Assembly: GCF_014279755.1 (NCBI RefSeq)
Contig: NZ_CP047951.1
Location: forward strand, 868,001 to 932,000
Direction: 5' to 3'
Length of the DNA stretch: 64,000 nucleotides
From: Synechococcus sp. PROS-U-1
Lineage (GTDB): Bacteria > Cyanobacteriota > Cyanobacteriia > PCC-6307 > Cyanobiaceae
The notes under the pieces were generated by a model, which was not told where the DNA came from, did no database searches, and was given only the letters and a program-made list of their open reading frames with translations. Positions 17,332 through 26,486 of this stretch are shown here, one piece after another (within the stretch, counting starts at the first letter, position 1; each line of letters starts with the position of its first letter). A program made the translations under genes and the position numbers.

Positions 17332-18636
17332 TCAGGGGATGTTGCGCTTCACCTCAGCACCCACTGCGCTGAGCTTGCTTTCGAGGTCGTCGTAACCTCT
17401 GTCGAGGTGTTTCAGGCCAGCCACCTCGGTGATGCCTTTGGCGGAAAGGCCTGCCAGCACCATGGCAGCGGCTGCACGAAGGTCGGTGCCGGTGACAGGT
17501 GCACCGCTGAGCTGGGCCACCCCTTCAACGATGGCGGTGCTGCCCTTGAGACGGATGGATGCTCCCATGCGCTGCAACTCGGCGACATGCTGAAGCCGGT
17601 TTTCGTAGATCTTTTCGCTGATCACACTTGTTCCTTTGGCCGTGCACATCAGGGCCATGAACGGTGCCTGAAGATCGGTTGGGAACCCTGGGAAAGGTTG
17701 GGTGGTGATGTCTACAGCGGTGATCTCACCTGGTGTGACCGTGACGGACCTTCCATTGATGTCGATGGTGCAGCCGCAATCCCGGAGCTTCTGAATCACA
17801 GCACTGAGATGCTCTGGAATGACAGGTTCCACCACCAGTTTCGAGCGCGTGATTGCCGCAGCCATCAGAAAGGTTCCGGCTTCGATCCGATCAGGAATGA
17901 CCGGATAGTTGCTGCAACCCTGAAGCTGTTCCACACCTTCAACGGTGATCACCGGGCCACCGGCTCCGGTGACGCGAGCTCCCATGGTGTTGAGCAGGTT
18001 GGCCAGGTCCTGCACTTCAGGCTCCTGGGCGGCGTTTTCAATCGTTGAGACCCCTTCCGCCAAAACGGCGGCCATCAAGATGGTTTCCGTGGCTCCAACG
18101 CTGGGGCAATCGAGCACGATCTGTGCACCCGTCAGGCGTTTTTTGCTGCCCGGCACGGATGCCGTGACGATCCCGTGCTCGACATTGACAATGGCGCCGA
18201 GGGCTTTCAGACCGCGAATGTGTTCGACGACGGGACGTGCCCCAATGCGGCATCCACCGGGAAGAGGAACCCTGGCGTGTCCCAGTCGTCCCAGCAGAGG
18301 TCCGATGCTGAAGAAACTGGCTCGAAGGCTGTTGACTAGCTCATAGGGCGGGGCTGAGCCGCTGAGCTCAGCTGCGGTGAGGCGAATCCGGTCGGACCCA
18401 CGATCAACTTGAACCCCCAGGGATTCGAGGATGGCGCTCATGCCATCGATGTCAGTAAGGGAGGGGATATTGGTGAGCTCCACGATGTCCTGACTCAACA
18501 GGCTTGCCGTCATCAGCACCAGCGCCGAGTTCTTGGCGCCACTAACGCGGAGTGTGCCGCTAAGGCTGCTGCCGCCATTGACGTTCAAGCGCTGCTTGAG
18601 ACCCTCTTGAGACGCTTCTGCAACGGCCATCATCAA
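17332..18636 (-). CDS. murA: UDP-N-acetylglucosamine 1-carboxyvinyltransferase
   Basis: MurA transfers enolpyruvate from PEP to UDP-GlcNAc, the first committed step of peptidoglycan synthesis. The 434-residue enzyme has the N-terminal SGAKNSALVLM motif with the UDP-GlcNAc-binding Lys. The catalytic loop PGGCRIGARPVVEHI keeps the Cys that fosfomycin alkylates. The conserved FPTDLQAPFMAL segment and a C-terminal L-K-H-L-D-R-G-Y-D motif are also present. The first one or two Met codons of the MMM start are uncertain. Confidence 0.96.
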   Translation of the reverse strand: MMMAVAEASQEGLKQRLNVNGGSSLSGTLRVSGAKNSALVLMTASLLSQDIVELTNIPSLTDIDGMSAILESLGVQVDRGSDRIRLTAAELSGSAPPYELVNSLRASFFSIGPLLGRLGHARVPLPGGCRIGARPVVEHIRGLKALGAIVNVEHGIVTASVPGSKKRLTGAQIVLDCPSVGATETILMAAVLAEGVSTIENAAQEPEVQDLANLLNTMGARVTGAGGPVITVEGVEQLQGCSNYPVIPDRIEAGTFLMAAAITRSKLVVEPVIPEHLSAVIQKLRDCGCTIDINGRSVTVTPGEITAVDITTQPFPGFPTDLQAPFMALMCTAKGTSVISEKIYENRLQHVAELQRMGASIRLKGSTAIVEGVAQLSGAPVTGTDLRAAAAMVLAGLSAKGITEVAGLKHLDRGYDDLESKLSAVGAEVKRNIP

Positions 18637-18680
18637 TTGGCTGATCCCCGATAAGCGGAGTTTGCCAATAGTTTTTGAGA

Positions 18681-18716
18681 CCGTCTAGACGGCCGGCGTT
18701 CAAACTGGACAGTTTG
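18681..18716. promoter_or_regulatory. Two adjacent palindromes upstream of murA
   Basis: A perfect 12-base palindrome, CCGTCTAGACGG (18681-18692), is followed eight bases later by an inverted repeat, CAAACTGGACAGTTTG (18701-18716). Both lie in the 147-base gap between the divergent murA and tRNA-Leu(CAG). They could be repressor or activator sites. They do not match the LexA, Fur or NtcA consensus that I know. Confidence 0.35.
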
Positions 18717-18783
18717 CTGTCGAGCCGTTGGAGCCTGAGATCGGCGATGCCCTATGTTCTTTCGGTCGAAACTCGACACGCCA

Positions 18784-18867
18784 GCGGATGTGGCGGAATT
18801 GGTAGACGCGCTAGTTTCAGGTACTAGTGGTGGCAACATCGTGGGAGTTCAAGTCTCCCCATCCGCA
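18784..18867 (+). tRNA. tRNA-Leu (anticodon CAG)
   Basis: A class II tRNA: acceptor GCGGATG with CATCCGC, discriminator A, anticodon stem CTAGT/ACTAG enclosing TTCAGGT (anticodon CAG, reads CUG), a long variable arm and a T loop with GTTCAAGTC. No CCA is encoded. A small conserved gene follows 35 bases downstream. Confidence 0.96.
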
Positions 18868-18902
18868 CTAGTTTGTCGGAAGTCAAGCTTCTCCCGGCAA
18901 CA

Positions 18903-19151
18903 ATGATCGTTCTCAAGATCTCCAACGCCTCGGAGGTAGTCGCTTCCAAGGTTGGAAAGTTTATTGAGCTGCTGACCCCCGATTCTATTGATCACACAAC
19001 TGTGGAAGATCAGGTGATCAAGAAGCTGATTGAAAATCTTGCAGCGGAAGGGATTAAAGGCGAAATCGCAGCCATTAATGGGCTTGAACTTGAAGGTGAA
19101 AATCTGAGCGTTCACAAGGGATTGAACGTGCGCAAACACGCAGCGTTCTGA
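18903..19151 (+). CDS. Conserved small hypothetical protein, 82 residues
   Basis: A soluble 82-residue protein without Cys, rich in Ile, Leu, Glu and Lys (MIVLKISNASEVVASKVG..., ending LNVRKHAAF). The pattern predicts alternating beta strands and helices. The ATG at 18903 is preferred over the upstream in-frame start at 18873, which falls six bases after the tRNA-Leu. The codon use here is more AT-rich than in the neighbours. I believe the protein is conserved in marine picocyanobacteria but cannot assign a function. Confidence 0.7.
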   Translation: MIVLKISNASEVVASKVGKFIELLTPDSIDHTTVEDQVIKKLIENLAAEGIKGEIAAINGLELEGENLSVHKGLNVRKHAAF

Positions 19152-19204
19152 TTCGTTCTCTGGATTCCTCCTCACCCCTGATCAGCAGCCGACGCAATCC
19201 ATTA

Positions 19205-20011
19205 GTGAAGCGTCTTCGAAGCTTGGCCACCCGTGTTGGGCGTGAGGCCGAAGGTCTGTTGCTTCTGGAGGGCACCCATCTCTTGCAGGAGCTTCTGATG
19301 AGGGGTGGGTCACCTCTAGAAATCATCGCCACCGAGGTCTGGCTGCAACGGCATCCAGGGCTTGCCGAACGCTGTGCTCCGGTGCAATGGCGGATTGTCA
19401 CCGATGAGGTGTTGCGGGCAGCGTTGACAACGGTCACACCAGACGGCGTCGCCTGCTTGAGCCAACTGGATGGTCTGCCCCCTGTCCCCTCGGAGCTGGA
19501 CTTTGTCCTGGCTCTGGATCGCATTCAGGATCCCGGCAATCTAGGCACCTTGTTGAGGACGGCGCTTGCCGCTGATGTGAACGCGGTCTGGATGGGCGGT
19601 GGTGTCGACCCCCTTGGCACGAAAGTTCTGCGGGCGTCTGCTGGTGCTCTGCTTCAACTGCCGCATGAACGCTTTGGTCCCGGCGAAGACAAGGCAATCC
19701 CACAGCTTCAGCAGGCGCTGAAACAGCTGGTCGAGAGGGGATTGCAGGTGGTGGCCACTCTGGTGCCGGAGCAGACGAAGGGTGAGCTGCCTTCTCCTTA
19801 CTGGGATCTCGACTGGAGACGGCCGACGGCGCTGGTGCTGGGTACCGAGGGTGCAGGACTTCATCCGGATCTGCAGGCCTGCTGTACCCATGCCGTCACG
19901 TTGCCCCACAGCTCACGCGTTGAATCCCTGAATGTGGCGTCTGCGGCCGTTCCTCTCCTCCTGGAGCGGCGAAGAGCGACAATGACCGCCACATCGCAGC
20001 AGTTCGGGTGA
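19205..20011 (+). CDS. TrmH/SpoU-family RNA methyltransferase
   Basis: A 268-residue SPOUT-class RNA 2'-O-ribose methyltransferase. The N-terminal substrate-binding domain starts around RLRSLATR and the knot domain carries the three family motifs: LALDRIQDPGNLGTLLRTA, ALVLGTEGAGLHPDL and LPHSSRVESLNVASAAVPLLLE. The target (rRNA or tRNA) cannot be told. The GTG at 19205 is the only canonical start, yet the codons just upstream read LISSRRNPLVKRLR, the usual beginning of this family. Translation may therefore really begin at a rare CTG or ATT between 19151 and 19180. It overlaps lpdA by four bases. Confidence 0.88.
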   Translation: MKRLRSLATRVGREAEGLLLLEGTHLLQELLMRGGSPLEIIATEVWLQRHPGLAERCAPVQWRIVTDEVLRAALTTVTPDGVACLSQLDGLPPVPSELDFVLALDRIQDPGNLGTLLRTALAADVNAVWMGGGVDPLGTKVLRASAGALLQLPHERFGPGEDKAIPQLQQALKQLVERGLQVVATLVPEQTKGELPSPYWDLDWRRPTALVLGTEGAGLHPDLQACCTHAVTLPHSSRVESLNVASAAVPLLLERRRATMTATSQQFG

Positions 20012-21450
20012 GCGACGCCAGCTTCGACTTCGACGTCATCGTCATTGGTGCCGGCTACGGCGGCTTCGATGCCGCCAAGCACTCCGCAGATCATGGCCTG
20101 AAGACAGCGATTGTTGAATCCCGCGACATGGGAGGCACTTGTGTGAACCGGGGCTGCGTTCCCTCCAAGGCCCTGCTGGCCGCCAGCGGCAAGGTGCGGG
20201 AGCTGGCTGACGACAAGCACCTATCGAGCTTCGGCATTCATGCCGCTCCCGTGCGTTTCGAGCGGCAAAAGATCGCCGACCACGCCAATCAGCTCGTTCA
20301 AACCATTCGGACCAACCTCACCAAGACCCTGGAACGGGCTGGGGTGACGATCCTCAGGGGGCATGGCCGTCTCGAGGGCAGCCAGAGAGTCGGGCTGCGG
20401 GAACCCAGCGGTGTCGACAGGGTTCTGACCGCTAAGGACGTGATCATCGCCACGGGGTCTGATCCCTTTGTGCCGCCGGGCATCGAAACCGATGGCAGCA
20501 CGGTTTTCACCAGTGACGAGGCCATCAACCTGGAATGGCTGCCCCGCTGGATCGCGATCATCGGCAGCGGTTACATCGGCCTTGAATTCGCTGATGTGTA
20601 CACCGCCCTCGGTTGCGAAGTGACGATGATCGAGGCCATGGACAAGGTGATGCCCACCTTTGATCCCGACATCGCCAAGATCGCTGGGCGTCATCTGATT
20701 GATGGTCGCGATATCGATGCACGTTCCGGTCTGCTGGCCCGCAAGGTCACCCCAGGCTGTCCGGTGCAGATCGAACTGGCTGATTTCAACAGCCGTGAAT
20801 TGGTGGAGACCCTTGAGGTGGATGCCGTTCTGGTGGCGACAGGGCGTGTTCCCAGCAGCAAGGGCCTCAACTTGGAGTCGCTAAATGTAGAGACGAACCG
20901 CGGCTTCGTCCCGATCGACGACGCCATGCGGGTCTTGGTCAACGACCAGCCTGTTCCCCATCTCTGGGCCGTCGGAGATGTGACAGGCAAGCTGATGCTG
21001 GCCCACACCGCTGCTGCCCAAGGCACCGTTGCCGTGGACAACATCCTTGGCCATGCGCGTGAGATCGATTACCGCAGCATTCCGGCAGCCACCTTCACCC
21101 ATCCCGAGATCAGCTCTGTTGGCCTGACCGAGGCGGATGCCAAAGCTTTAGCCGAGAAGGATGGCTTCCAGCTCGGTTCCGTTCGCAGCTACTTCAAGGC
21201 CAATTCCAAAGCTTTGGCTGAGCTGGACAGTGACGGCCTGATGAAGCTGCTCTTCAACAAGTCCAGTGGTGAAGTGCTGGGGGCCCACATCTATGGCCTT
21301 CACGCCGCCGATCTGATCCAGGAGGTGGCCAATGCCGTTGCCCGCCGTCAGAGCGTGCGTCAGCTCGCCACCGAAGTCCACACCCACCCAACCCTCAGCG
21401 AGGTGGTGGAGGTTGCTTACAAGCAGGCTGCCGCCCAAGTAGCTGCCTGA
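20008..21450 (+). CDS. lpdA: Dihydrolipoyl dehydrogenase
   Basis: The E3 component reoxidises dihydrolipoamide for 2-oxoacid dehydrogenase complexes and the glycine cleavage system. The 480-residue FAD enzyme has the N-terminal dinucleotide fold [14 protein letters not shown], the redox disulfide [15 protein letters not shown], the NAD-binding [12 protein letters not shown], the second FAD motif LWAVGDVTG, and the C-terminal catalytic His-Glu in [11 protein letters not shown]. The GTG start overlaps the methyltransferase stop. pdhA (E1 alpha) is at 34-35 kb; the other E1 and E2 genes are outside the window. Confidence 0.95.
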   Translation: MSDASFDFDVIVIGAGYGGFDAAKHSADHGLKTAIVESRDMGGTCVNRGCVPSKALLAASGKVRELADDKHLSSFGIHAAPVRFERQKIADHANQLVQTIRTNLTKTLERAGVTILRGHGRLEGSQRVGLREPSGVDRVLTAKDVIIATGSDPFVPPGIETDGSTVFTSDEAINLEWLPRWIAIIGSGYIGLEFADVYTALGCEVTMIEAMDKVMPTFDPDIAKIAGRHLIDGRDIDARSGLLARKVTPGCPVQIELADFNSRELVETLEVDAVLVATGRVPSSKGLNLESLNVETNRGFVPIDDAMRVLVNDQPVPHLWAVGDVTGKLMLAHTAAAQGTVAVDNILGHAREIDYRSIPAATFTHPEISSVGLTEADAKALAEKDGFQLGSVRSYFKANSKALAELDSDGLMKLLFNKSSGEVLGAHIYGLHAADLIQEVANAVARRQSVRQLATEVHTHPTLSEVVEVAYKQAAAQVAA

Positions 21451-21491
21451 TCCCGCGCACCCGTTTCTCGTTCAAGCTTTTCCCCTGTTCC

Positions 21492-22376
21492 ATGGAGATC
21501 CGCCGTCGTCCCCCCAACCCCAAGGTGCGGGTGGCCCATCTTGAATATGCGGTTCCTCACGATGACGAGGAGCCGCGTCACATCCTCGAAAAAATTGTCT
21601 GGGCAAAAGATCGTGAGATCGATGTGGCCCGCGACAAGGTCCCCCTGGACAACCTGAAGCAGCAGATTGCCAAGTTGCCTGCCACGAAGGATTTCCTGGG
21701 GGCTCTTCGGTCTGCCGCTAAGACACCGGCGGTGATCGCTGAGGTGAAAAAAGCGAGTCCCAGCAAAGGAGTGATTCGTGAGGATTTCGATCCGGTTGCG
21801 ATCGCCAAGGCCTATGCAGCTGGCGGTGCAAGTTGCCTGTCGGTGCTCACCGACAAGACTTTTTTTCAGGGGGGCTTCGATGTCTTGGTGGAGGTCCGCC
21901 AGGCGGTTGACCTTCCTCTGCTCTGCAAAGAGTTTGTGCTGAGTCCATATCAGCTGTTTCAGGCCCGGGCAGCGGGCGCTGATGCGGTGCTGCTGATCGC
22001 GGCCATCCTGTCGGACCAGGATCTTCGTTATCTCAACAAGGCCGCAGCGGCTCTGGACCTCACGGTGTTGGTGGAAGTCCACGACGCCACCGAACTGGAC
22101 AGGGTTCTCAGCATTGGTGGCTTCCCACTGATCGGGATCAACAACCGCGATCTCACCAGCTTCGAAACGGATCTGGGTACGACCGAGCGGCTGTTGAACG
22201 ACTTCAACGACCGGTTGAAGCAAGAGGATGCACTGCTTGTGAGTGAGTCGGGTCTGTTCAGTAGAGCTGATCTTGATCGGGTTCAGGCCGCCGGTGCAGC
22301 AGCGGTGTTGGTGGGAGAAGCCTTGATGCGGCAGCCAGATGTTGAGGAGGCTCTGCTTCAGCTCATGAATGGCTAA
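21492..22376 (+). CDS. trpC: Indole-3-glycerol phosphate synthase
   Basis: TrpC closes the indole ring in tryptophan synthesis. The 294-residue TIM-barrel protein has [20 protein letters not shown] near residue 80 and a [25 protein letters not shown] segment with the catalytic Lys and Glu. [14 protein letters not shown] and the C-terminal VSESGLF follow. The N-terminal ~45 residues are an extension typical of cyanobacteria ([13 protein letters not shown]). It is convergent with the Mrp operon: the stop codons overlap by four bases, with no room for a terminator. Confidence 0.95.
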   Translation: MEIRRRPPNPKVRVAHLEYAVPHDDEEPRHILEKIVWAKDREIDVARDKVPLDNLKQQIAKLPATKDFLGALRSAAKTPAVIAEVKKASPSKGVIREDFDPVAIAKAYAAGGASCLSVLTDKTFFQGGFDVLVEVRQAVDLPLLCKEFVLSPYQLFQARAAGADAVLLIAAILSDQDLRYLNKAAAALDLTVLVEVHDATELDRVLSIGGFPLIGINNRDLTSFETDLGTTERLLNDFNDRLKQEDALLVSESGLFSRADLDRVQAAGAAAVLVGEALMRQPDVEEALLQLMNG

Positions 22377-23056
22377 TGCAGCTGGTTGGTCGTGAGAAAC
22401 CGCTGGATCATTCCCCATGAACCCAGGGTCACTTTCAGCCCAACAAGAATATTGAGGATGGGAAGCAATCCACCACTGAGGACAGCCCCGTACTCTCCGC
22501 TGGGCAGATTGAACCCCTCCAGCAGCAACAGGCTCAGCACGATGAAGATCAGCACAGCGCTTTCTTCAAGCGTCTCGGCGTGAATCCTGCGATAAGCCCC
22601 CGTTGCCTCAGCGGAGCCGCCGAACAAAAGCACAAGAGCGAGTGCAGTCCCTCCTGCAACTCCAGCGGCAAATCCACCACCTGGGCTCAAGTGACCTCGC
22701 ACGGCGAGTTCGACGGCGATCAATGTGTTGAGAACGGCGCCGAGGCGGAAGAGAACCACCGCCGCTTCGTCGTCGGCTGGTTTGAGATCGTGTTCGGCCG
22801 TTTCGCTGCTCAAGAGGTGATGCACGCCCATTGAGGCCAATGTGAAGACAATCACTTCGCCGACAGTGTCGTAAAGCCTGAGATCCAGAACGATGGGCGT
22901 GACCACGTTTGGTACGCCGAACTGATCCACCAGTGCATTGACAGAAAGCGGGGCAGGAACGACCTGTTCCATCCCTTGCACCAGTCCGAGCCCTGTGCTG
23001 GTCAGCGTGATCAGCAGACCGAGTAAGGCAAGTAGGGGGATGATTGACGCGATCAT
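22373..23056 (-). CDS. Mrp antiporter subunit B (MnhB domain)
   Basis: Last gene of the Mrp operon. The 227-residue membrane protein has an N-terminal extension with two helices and a periplasmic loop, then an MnhB domain. The MnhB hallmark [16 protein letters not shown] is near residue 125, followed by three more helices. Together with the adjacent DUF4040 gene it covers what other bacteria encode as the C-terminal part of MrpA plus MrpB. It overlaps the DUF4040 gene by four bases. Confidence 0.85.
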   Translation of the reverse strand: MIASIIPLLALLGLLITLTSTGLGLVQGMEQVVPAPLSVNALVDQFGVPNVVTPIVLDLRLYDTVGEVIVFTLASMGVHHLLSSETAEHDLKPADDEAAVVLFRLGAVLNTLIAVELAVRGHLSPGGGFAAGVAGGTALALVLLFGGSAEATGAYRRIHAETLEESAVLIFIVLSLLLLEGFNLPSGEYGAVLSGGLLPILNILVGLKVTLGSWGMIQRFLTTNQLH

Positions 23057-23559
23057 CGGCTTCCGAGAGAGGGATCCAGAATGAGATTCATCTCCCTGAC
23101 GGCGTGGGAATCACGGGCGGTGAGCTCGGCCAGTAAGGAGCTATGCCGGATGAGAACCGTGGGCTGGTTCTCATGGTTCCGGATGAAGGCTGCATGAAGG
23201 TCACCAGTTGCTGAAGACGGGGCGATTCCAATGAGTTCGAGACGCAGCCCCACCATGGAAAGAAGTCGTCTGAGCTGTTGCTCTTGCTCAGGGGCCATCG
23301 AGGCTTGGGGATGTTGGAGGAGTCGGAATGTGGTGGTGCTTTTGATTGCGACGGTATAGAGCAACGTGGAGAGCAACGTGCCCACAAGGGCTTCAGTGAC
23401 GGCCACATCTACAGCGCCATATGTGGCGAATAGCAGAGAAGCGAAGCCACCCAGACTGCTTCGTAAGACAAGGGCTTTCCAGGGATCGTCACAACGCACA
23501 AGGGCCAGGCCAATCAGGGGGATGCCCAGGAGGGGTGGGATGACGTAAGAGGGAGTCAT
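23053..23559 (-). CDS. DUF4040 protein (MrpA C-terminal-domain-like)
   Basis: A 168-residue protein with about three membrane helices in its first half, including the DUF4040/MbhD pattern FATYGAVDVAVTEALVGTLLSTLLYTVAIK. The second half is soluble, rich in Arg and Leu, and not recognisable. In standard Mrp systems this domain is fused to the C-terminus of the large NuoL-like MrpA; here it stands alone. I use the ATG at 23559. The frame is open to 23691, but that part is antisense-like Arg/Ser/Gly sequence overlapping mnhG. It overlaps both neighbours by four bases. Confidence 0.8.
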   Translation of the reverse strand: MTPSYVIPPLLGIPLIGLALVRCDDPWKALVLRSSLGGFASLLFATYGAVDVAVTEALVGTLLSTLLYTVAIKSTTTFRLLQHPQASMAPEQEQQLRRLLSMVGLRLELIGIAPSSATGDLHAAFIRNHENQPTVLIRHSSLLAELTARDSHAVREMNLILDPSLGSR

Positions 23560-23876
23560 CGGATGGCCTCCTCCTGCAGAACCCCGGTTTGAGGATCGGT
23601 TGCGTCCTCTGCTGCCAAGCGACTCAAAACGATGCTGAAGGTGGAATTCCACAGCACAAGGCTGACAAGACTGAGCAGCAGCAAGGGCCATTCACGGCTG
23701 CGGAGTAGCAGCAGGCCGCCCACGATCAATAGGGAGCCGATGGTGTCGGAAACCGTGAGGGCATGAAGTCGAAAGAAGATCGACCGGCGCAAGAGCAGGG
23801 GAATCGTTCCCCAGAACCAGAGCAAGATGCCAAGCCCAATCAAGCACCAGGCCAGAATGGAAAGGACCGTGTTCAT
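23556..23876 (-). CDS. Mrp antiporter subunit G (MnhG/PhaG)
   Basis: A 106-residue, three-helix membrane protein with the MnhG layout. The first helix is followed by RRSIFFRLHALTVSDTIGSLLIVGGLLL, which matches the family's hallmark R-x-HA-x-T-x-(S/D)-T pattern, and a third helix follows. MnhG is a small essential subunit of the multisubunit cation/proton antiporter. It overlaps the genes on either side by four bases. Confidence 0.88.
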   Translation of the reverse strand: MNTVLSILAWCLIGLGILLWFWGTIPLLLRRSIFFRLHALTVSDTIGSLLIVGGLLLLRSREWPLLLLSLVSLVLWNSTFSIVLSRLAAEDATDPQTGVLQEEAIR

Positions 23877-24127
23877 GGCTTGTCTCCCGCCCAGCGGGCC
23901 AGAAGAACGAGTCCGGCATCACCACTGATCAGGCTGATCACCGCGACCAAACCCAGCATCCAGTCATCTCGGATGACGGAAAGAACCAGAAGAATGACCG
24001 AAAGTCGAACGGACAGGCTGCCCAGGCAGGCGATCCGCGACATTCGGCAACTGGTTACGACGAGAGCCAGCGTGGCGAGGAGCGCAGCAAGCTCCATCAG
24101 ATCGAGGGCAAGTTCCGTTGGAGTCAT
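23873..24127 (-). CDS. Mrp antiporter subunit F (MnhF-like)
   Basis: An 84-residue, three-helix membrane protein beginning MTPTELALDLMELAALL. The R-x-S/ D-R segment (SCRMSRIACLGSLSVRL) and the third-helix GDAGLVLLARW match the small MnhF/PhaF subunits in position and layout, although identity is low. The ATG at 24127 overlaps the stop of the MnhE gene, as elsewhere in this operon; a longer upstream frame is rejected. Confidence 0.78.
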   Translation of the reverse strand: MTPTELALDLMELAALLATLALVVTSCRMSRIACLGSLSVRLSVILLVLSVIRDDWMLGLVAVISLISGDAGLVLLARWAGDKP

Positions 24128-24519
24128 GACACTTTCTCCAGGTGGGTTCGTACCGTGTCTGTACTGGTTCCCAAAACCAATGTTTTTGGGGTGAATGAGA
24201 CCATCACCAACCAGCCAAACCGCAGCATCGGGTCCCGCTGTGCCCATTGAGGCCAAGGATCCTCACTGATATCCGGTCGACTTCGGAGCCCTTGGAGCGG
24301 CAGGGTGAGGCCTTCCCGAATGCCTTGGAGTGTTGTTCCGGGAATCAGCCGGAGCATGGCGATCAGGTTGCCGCGGTTGGTTTTGCGGAGGGTTAGGGGC
24401 GGCAGCAGCAGACCAATGCCTAAACCGATCAGGACATTGAGCGTGCTCAGGCTGGCTGTGAGCAGGAGCCAGGCGACCAATGTTCCGGCGATCTGAAGCG
24501 GTGTTGTTGTTCGTTTCAT
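24124..24519 (-). CDS. Mrp antiporter subunit E (MnhE-like)
   Basis: A 131-residue protein with two N-terminal membrane helices (residues 10-45) and a cytoplasmic part. The cytoplasmic part carries the family's late signature SFTPKTLVLGTSTDTVRTHLEK, equivalent to the S-x-TPGT element of MnhE. The ATG at 24519 overlaps the stop of the mnhD-like gene by four bases. An open frame to 24765 is antisense-like and excluded. Confidence 0.82.
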   Translation of the reverse strand: MKRTTTPLQIAGTLVAWLLLTASLSTLNVLIGLGIGLLLPPLTLRKTNRGNLIAMLRLIPGTTLQGIREGLTLPLQGLRSRPDISEDPWPQWAQRDPMLRFGWLVMVSFTPKTLVLGTSTDTVRTHLEKVS

Positions 24520-26042
24520 GGCAGTGAAGCTCCCGTGGAGACGTTGCTGTTGATCGCAGTCCCCACCAGCAATGTGATGCCGATGGCCAGCACGATGGAT
24601 TTGAAATTTTCCAGATCGGGTGGTGTCCAGATCCGTAGTGCTGGCCGGATTAGTCGTTCTCCGACAACTGCCATGCCCAGCATGAGCGCCAGTTTCAGCA
24701 GGGAAGACGCACTCAGGCCGAGGGGCTGCTGTAGCACTAAGGGGAGAACAAAGAGTGCGATGCACAGCAACCAGATGCCGCGCACTCTGATTGCTGTATC
24801 CGTGCCCGCAAGCTGAGTATTTGGCAGGTCAGTGCTGAGTTGGCCGCTGCTCGCGTCTTTGGCTGATGGGCTCGGCCAGCGATCGGGTAGGAGCTTGAAC
24901 AAAACCAGTGCCGTGATCACGCCAAGCCAGCCCACCACTGCGGCTAGCGGCATGGGTAGGAGTTGGACGAGTGCAGTCTTGGCTCCGTAGCCCAGGCTGA
25001 GGGGGAGACCAATCAACGCAAGGCTGGCGAGCAGCATCGGCCAACCGAGGCGCCCGTGGATCCCTGTCTGTTGCAGGGTGCGGATGGACCGATGAGGGAG
25101 TCCGCCTGCGGCGAGAAAGAGAGCGGCTTTTCCCAGCCCATGGGACAAGGCATAGAGGCCGGCGACTGGGGGAACGATCAGTGCAAATCCCATTTGAGAC
25201 ACCGTGCTCCAGGCCAGCAGCCGCTTGATGTCGTTTTGCACCAGGGCCGCTACACCGCCGATCACAACGCTCAACAGCCCTAAAACCAGCAAAAGCTGGG
25301 CGGCCTGGACGTTGATCAGGCCAAGTCGGCTGAGGGGGGCGATGCCGGCTGTCACCACGCTGCCCGACAGAAGGGCTGAGATTTCTGCGGAGATGGCGGC
25401 ATGGGTTTTTGGCAGCCAGAACCCTGGAAGAAAGGCTTCTGACTTGATCAACAAACCAACCAGGATCAACAGGATGGCGACCCCAGGTGCAGTTGCCGCC
25501 GCGTCGATGGCAAATGATCCTGTCTTGGCGTAAACCACCAACACACCCAGCAGGAAGAGCAACATCGCCAGATCACCCAACATCAGGTAGCGGAAGGCAA
25601 CCCAGAGCGTGGCTCGACGCTTGAGATCCACCATCAGCAGGAAACTCACGATCGAGATCAATTCGATTGCGACGTAAATGCTGACCAGATCAGCTGCGAG
25701 GTAAATCGAGTTGAGGGCACCATGCAGCACCAACAGCAAAACAGGTTGAAGGTGATCGTTGTGCTGCCGTTGTTGTTGCAGGGCGATGGAGAGCAGCACA
25801 AGCGCGTTGAGAAGCACAAACGGAAGTTGCTGCGTATCCAGTTGGAGGGTGACCGCTGGATTCGTGCTGATGTTGAGGGGCAGGAGCGATGCGTTGGGCC
25901 CTAAAAAATTGAGAGCCACGCACAGGCTCAGTAGAGGCACCGCCCACAACAAAGGCCTCCCCAGCCTTGGGCTCAGGCCGGCCACAAATGCTGCGATGGC
26001 TGGAAGCAGCAACCATCCGATGACGACGCTGTTCACGGCCAT
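24516..26042 (-). CDS. Mrp antiporter subunit D (NuoM/NuoN-like ion-translocating)
   Basis: A 508-residue membrane protein with about 14 predicted helices of the proton-conducting NADH-dehydrogenase family. It has the key Glu in the helix around YVAIELISIVSFLL and Lys residues in LLIKSEAFLPGFWLPKTHA. The discontinuous-helix segment LLAWSTVSQMGFALI is also present. This is the only large antiporter-type subunit in the operon, since no full-length MrpA precedes it. It overlaps the MrpC-like gene by 10 bases and the MnhE gene by four. Confidence 0.88.
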   Translation of the reverse strand: MAVNSVVIGWLLLPAIAAFVAGLSPRLGRPLLWAVPLLSLCVALNFLGPNASLLPLNISTNPAVTLQLDTQQLPFVLLNALVLLSIALQQQRQHNDHLQPVLLLVLHGALNSIYLAADLVSIYVAIELISIVSFLLMVDLKRRATLWVAFRYLMLGDLAMLLFLLGVLVVYAKTGSFAIDAAATAPGVAILLILVGLLIKSEAFLPGFWLPKTHAAISAEISALLSGSVVTAGIAPLSRLGLINVQAAQLLLVLGLLSVVIGGVAALVQNDIKRLLAWSTVSQMGFALIVPPVAGLYALSHGLGKAALFLAAGGLPHRSIRTLQQTGIHGRLGWPMLLASLALIGLPLSLGYGAKTALVQLLPMPLAAVVGWLGVITALVLFKLLPDRWPSPSAKDASSGQLSTDLPNTQLAGTDTAIRVRGIWLLCIALFVLPLVLQQPLGLSASSLLKLALMLGMAVVGERLIRPALRIWTPPDLENFKSIVLAIGITLLVGTAINSNVSTGASLP

Positions 26043-26419
26043 GGTTCGACGACCTCGTTGTCGAAGTCATCAACACGAAGCAGCGGATGCTCACGGGCCA
26101 TGTGCCGAAGCAGCACCAGAGCCAGGGCCTCCACCGAAAAGCCGATCACGATCGCAGTGAGGATGACGCCCTGTGGAAAGGGATCCGCAATGTATGAATC
26201 GACAAATTGAGCATCCACAACGATGGGCGAGGCAACACCAGTTCTGGAGGCCACCAAAATGAACAAAGTGACAATGCCTGTTGCTGCGACATCGATGGCG
26301 AAGAGTTTGGAGAGCAGACTTCGTCGCAGCGTGAATCCGCTCAAGCCGATCAGCACGGTGATCACAGCCGTACCGATGGGGGCAATGGGTGACAGTTGCA
26401 CCACCGTCTCCTGGTTCAA
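26033..26419 (-). CDS. Mrp antiporter subunit C (NuoK-like)
   Basis: A 128-residue, three-helix NuoK/MrpC-type protein. Helix 1 (GTAVITVLIGLSGFTLRRSLLSKLFAIDVAATGIVTLFIL) is followed by the family's D-P-x-P-x-A(V)-I-L-T-A-I-V-I segment in ADPFPQGVILTAIVIGFSVEALALVLL. It leads the minus-strand operon C-D-E-F-G-DUF4040-B. The promoter should lie in the 67-base gap to the divergent nickel-transporter gene. Confidence 0.85.
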   Translation of the reverse strand: MNQETVVQLSPIAPIGTAVITVLIGLSGFTLRRSLLSKLFAIDVAATGIVTLFILVASRTGVASPIVVDAQFVDSYIADPFPQGVILTAIVIGFSVEALALVLLRHMAREHPLLRVDDFDNEVVEPWP

Positions 26420-26486
26420 CAGGATCGTATGGCACGAACAGCCTCACAACTGCTGATGCAGAATCGGGATATTCAGGCGGTTCTTT

